Below, one piece after another: positions 63,078 through 64,000 of a stretch of 64,000 nt of DNA. The number at the start of each line of letters is the position of its first letter. Positions within the stretch are counted from its first letter, which is position 1. Source of the stretch: Agrobacterium rubi TR3 = NBRC 13261. GTDB taxonomy: Bacteria; Pseudomonadota; Alphaproteobacteria; Rhizobiales; Rhizobiaceae. The stretch spans positions 1 to 64,000 of the forward strand of contig NZ_BBJU01000030.1 of the NCBI RefSeq assembly GCF_000739935.1. The letters run 5' to 3'. The notes beneath the pieces are model-generated. The model was not told the DNA's origin, made no database searches, and saw nothing but the letters and a program-made list of their open reading frames with translations. Both the position numbers and the translations under genes were made by a program.

Positions 63078-63989
63078 TCAAGCCTCTTTGCGGGAAACCC
63101 ACTGCGCAGCCGCATCGATGGATTTGAACTCGATCATCGAGCGTGATGAGACTGATGGCAGCCGGTCTCTCGCCATGGAAGACAGGTCCCCCCCGGGCAG
63201 CAGTTCCAGTAGCGTCGTGCAGCCGACTTCCTTCAGGCTTTCCATGCAGCCCTGCCAGTCGATACGGGTTTCCAGCTGCGCCGAAAGCCGCCGGATCGCC
63301 ATATCGCGAGAGCGCACAGACACGCCATCGATACCCGCCAGAACCGGGGCAGTCGGGTTTTTGAAGTCCGTCTCTTCCAGCGCACGTGCGAAAGCGACAA
63401 CGGCGGAATGCATTAGCGGCGTATGGGATGCGACCTTGACTGGCAGACGCGTGACATGGGCACCGTGCCGCTCAGCATCCGTTGTCGCCAATGCAATCTT
63501 ATCGACCGGACCAGCGACCACGAAGCGGTCTTCGCCATTGCAGATGGCGATGTGAACAGCATTGCTGGTGCAGATTGGGGCGAGCGTTGTCTCGCGCAGG
63601 CCACGGATGGCGATCATTCCTGTCGGTTCAGGATAAGCCGCATCCATCAACTTGGCCCTCAGGCTGGCGAGCCGAATGAGGTCTCTGGCATTGATCGAAC
63701 CGGCACAGCCATAGGCCGCCAGTTCACCGATGCTGTAGCCGGCGAAATAGGACGGTTCCGGGATAGCGTGTCTGATCGTGTGGAACGCGGCAAGTTCGAC
63801 AGCGCAGATAACCGGTTGGGCGATGGCGTTCTCATGAAGCCGCCCCTCACTCAGGATATCATCGATCGTGGCCCCCATGACCTCCCGAAAGGCGTCGAAG
63901 ACGAGTGCCGCCTCCGGCGCGTCTCGCAAACGATCGATCATATCCGGTGCCTGCGCACTCTGGCCGGGGCAGAGAATGCCGAGCGTCAT
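63078..63989 (-). CDS. mdcH: Malonate decarboxylase epsilon subunit (malonyl-CoA:ACP transacylase-like)
   Basis: A 303-residue acyltransferase with the N-terminal LCPGQSAQAPDM, the nucleophile motif GYSIGELAAYGCAG (Ser about 95), and the distal active-site His in VASHTPLMHS. GYS rather than GHS around the serine and the short length fit MdcH of malonate decarboxylase, which loads malonyl groups on the MdcC carrier protein. In such operons it is the last gene, so mdcABCDEG should lie beyond the right edge on the minus strand. A FabD-type enzyme is the alternative. Confidence 0.8.
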   Translation of the reverse strand: MTLGILCPGQSAQAPDMIDRLRDAPEAALVFDAFREVMGATIDDILSEGRLHENAIAQPVICAVELAAFHTIRHAIPEPSYFAGYSIGELAAYGCAGSINARDLIRLASLRAKLMDAAYPEPTGMIAIRGLRETTLAPICTSNAVHIAICNGEDRFVVAGPVDKIALATTDAERHGAHVTRLPVKVASHTPLMHSAVVAFARALEETDFKNPTAPVLAGIDGVSVRSRDMAIRRLSAQLETRIDWQGCMESLKEVGCTTLLELLPGGDLSSMARDRLPSVSSRSMIEFKSIDAAAQWVSRKEA

Positions 63990-64000
63990 GGCGACGCTTC

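Overview
The window looks like a chromosomal segment of a Rhizobiaceae alphaproteobacterium, most likely of the Agrobacterium/Rhizobium group. The base composition is moderately high in GC. It contains rpsA and cmk, a TIGR02300-type acidic protein, a tRNA-Ala(GGC), a complete thu (trehalose/maltose/sucrose 3-keto pathway) operon, a NolR-like ArsR regulator and a three-hairpin small RNA of the alpha-r14 (NfeR1) type, all of which fit that group. The genus is inferred from gene content and familiar protein sequences only.

Layout. (1) 1-740: promoter and leader of a ribosomal RNA operon on the minus strand; only the first bases of 16S rRNA are inside the window. (2) 740-13912: a carbohydrate-acid catabolic locus. 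It holds a frameshifted GntR regulator, a DHDPS-family aldolase, a hexapeptide-acyltransferase/toroid fusion, an aldose-1-epimerase-like protein, a galactonate-dehydratase-like enolase-superfamily enzyme, an oligopeptide-type ABC importer with a Tat-exported binding protein, a second GntR regulator and an SMP-30 lactonase. (3) 13947-14462: two small proteins. (4) 14604-21957: thuR and thuEFGKAB, with LacI-type operators. (5) 22178-25922: an oxidoreductase, the alpha-r14-like sRNA on the minus strand, an SDR, a nucleoside 2-deoxyribosyltransferase and a ribonuclease D. (6) 26203-32817: core genes (rpsA, cmk, TIGR02300 protein, tRNA-Ala) with an uncharacterised 530-residue protein, LtrA and a small secreted protein. 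The aroA gene that I expect beside cmk is not there.

(7) 33094-35804: a stand-alone CHASE3 membrane protein, a UPF0303 protein and a coniferyl-aldehyde-dehydrogenase-like ALDH. (8) 35977-43054: a compact ABC importer operon ending in a glycerophosphodiester phosphodiesterase and an inositol-monophosphatase-family phosphatase, divergent from a ROK regulator. The phosphodiesterase/phosphatase pair recalls accF-accG of the agrocinopine system, but with an unrelated transporter and regulator, so this is a candidate phosphodiester-sugar catabolic system. (9) 43213-55816: an AraC regulator, a ketopantoate-reductase-like protein coupled to a BisC-like molybdoenzyme, then an oligopeptide-type ABC importer with an SsuD-like flavin monooxygenase and an SfnB-like acyl-CoA-dehydrogenase homologue. 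This is probably an organosulfur scavenging locus. (10) 56023-59475: DUF1488, NolR-like and Crp/Fnr regulators with several striking palindromes, a small outer-membrane barrel and a BON-like protein. (11) 59722-63989: an AraC regulator and a TonB-dependent siderophore receptor, then mdcH, the last gene of a malonate decarboxylase operon that continues beyond the window.

Most operons follow one scheme: an importer, a few soluble enzymes and a local regulator, typical of a soil or plant-associated heterotroph. Start codons were chosen from ribosome-binding sites and family alignment by eye. No database search was run.
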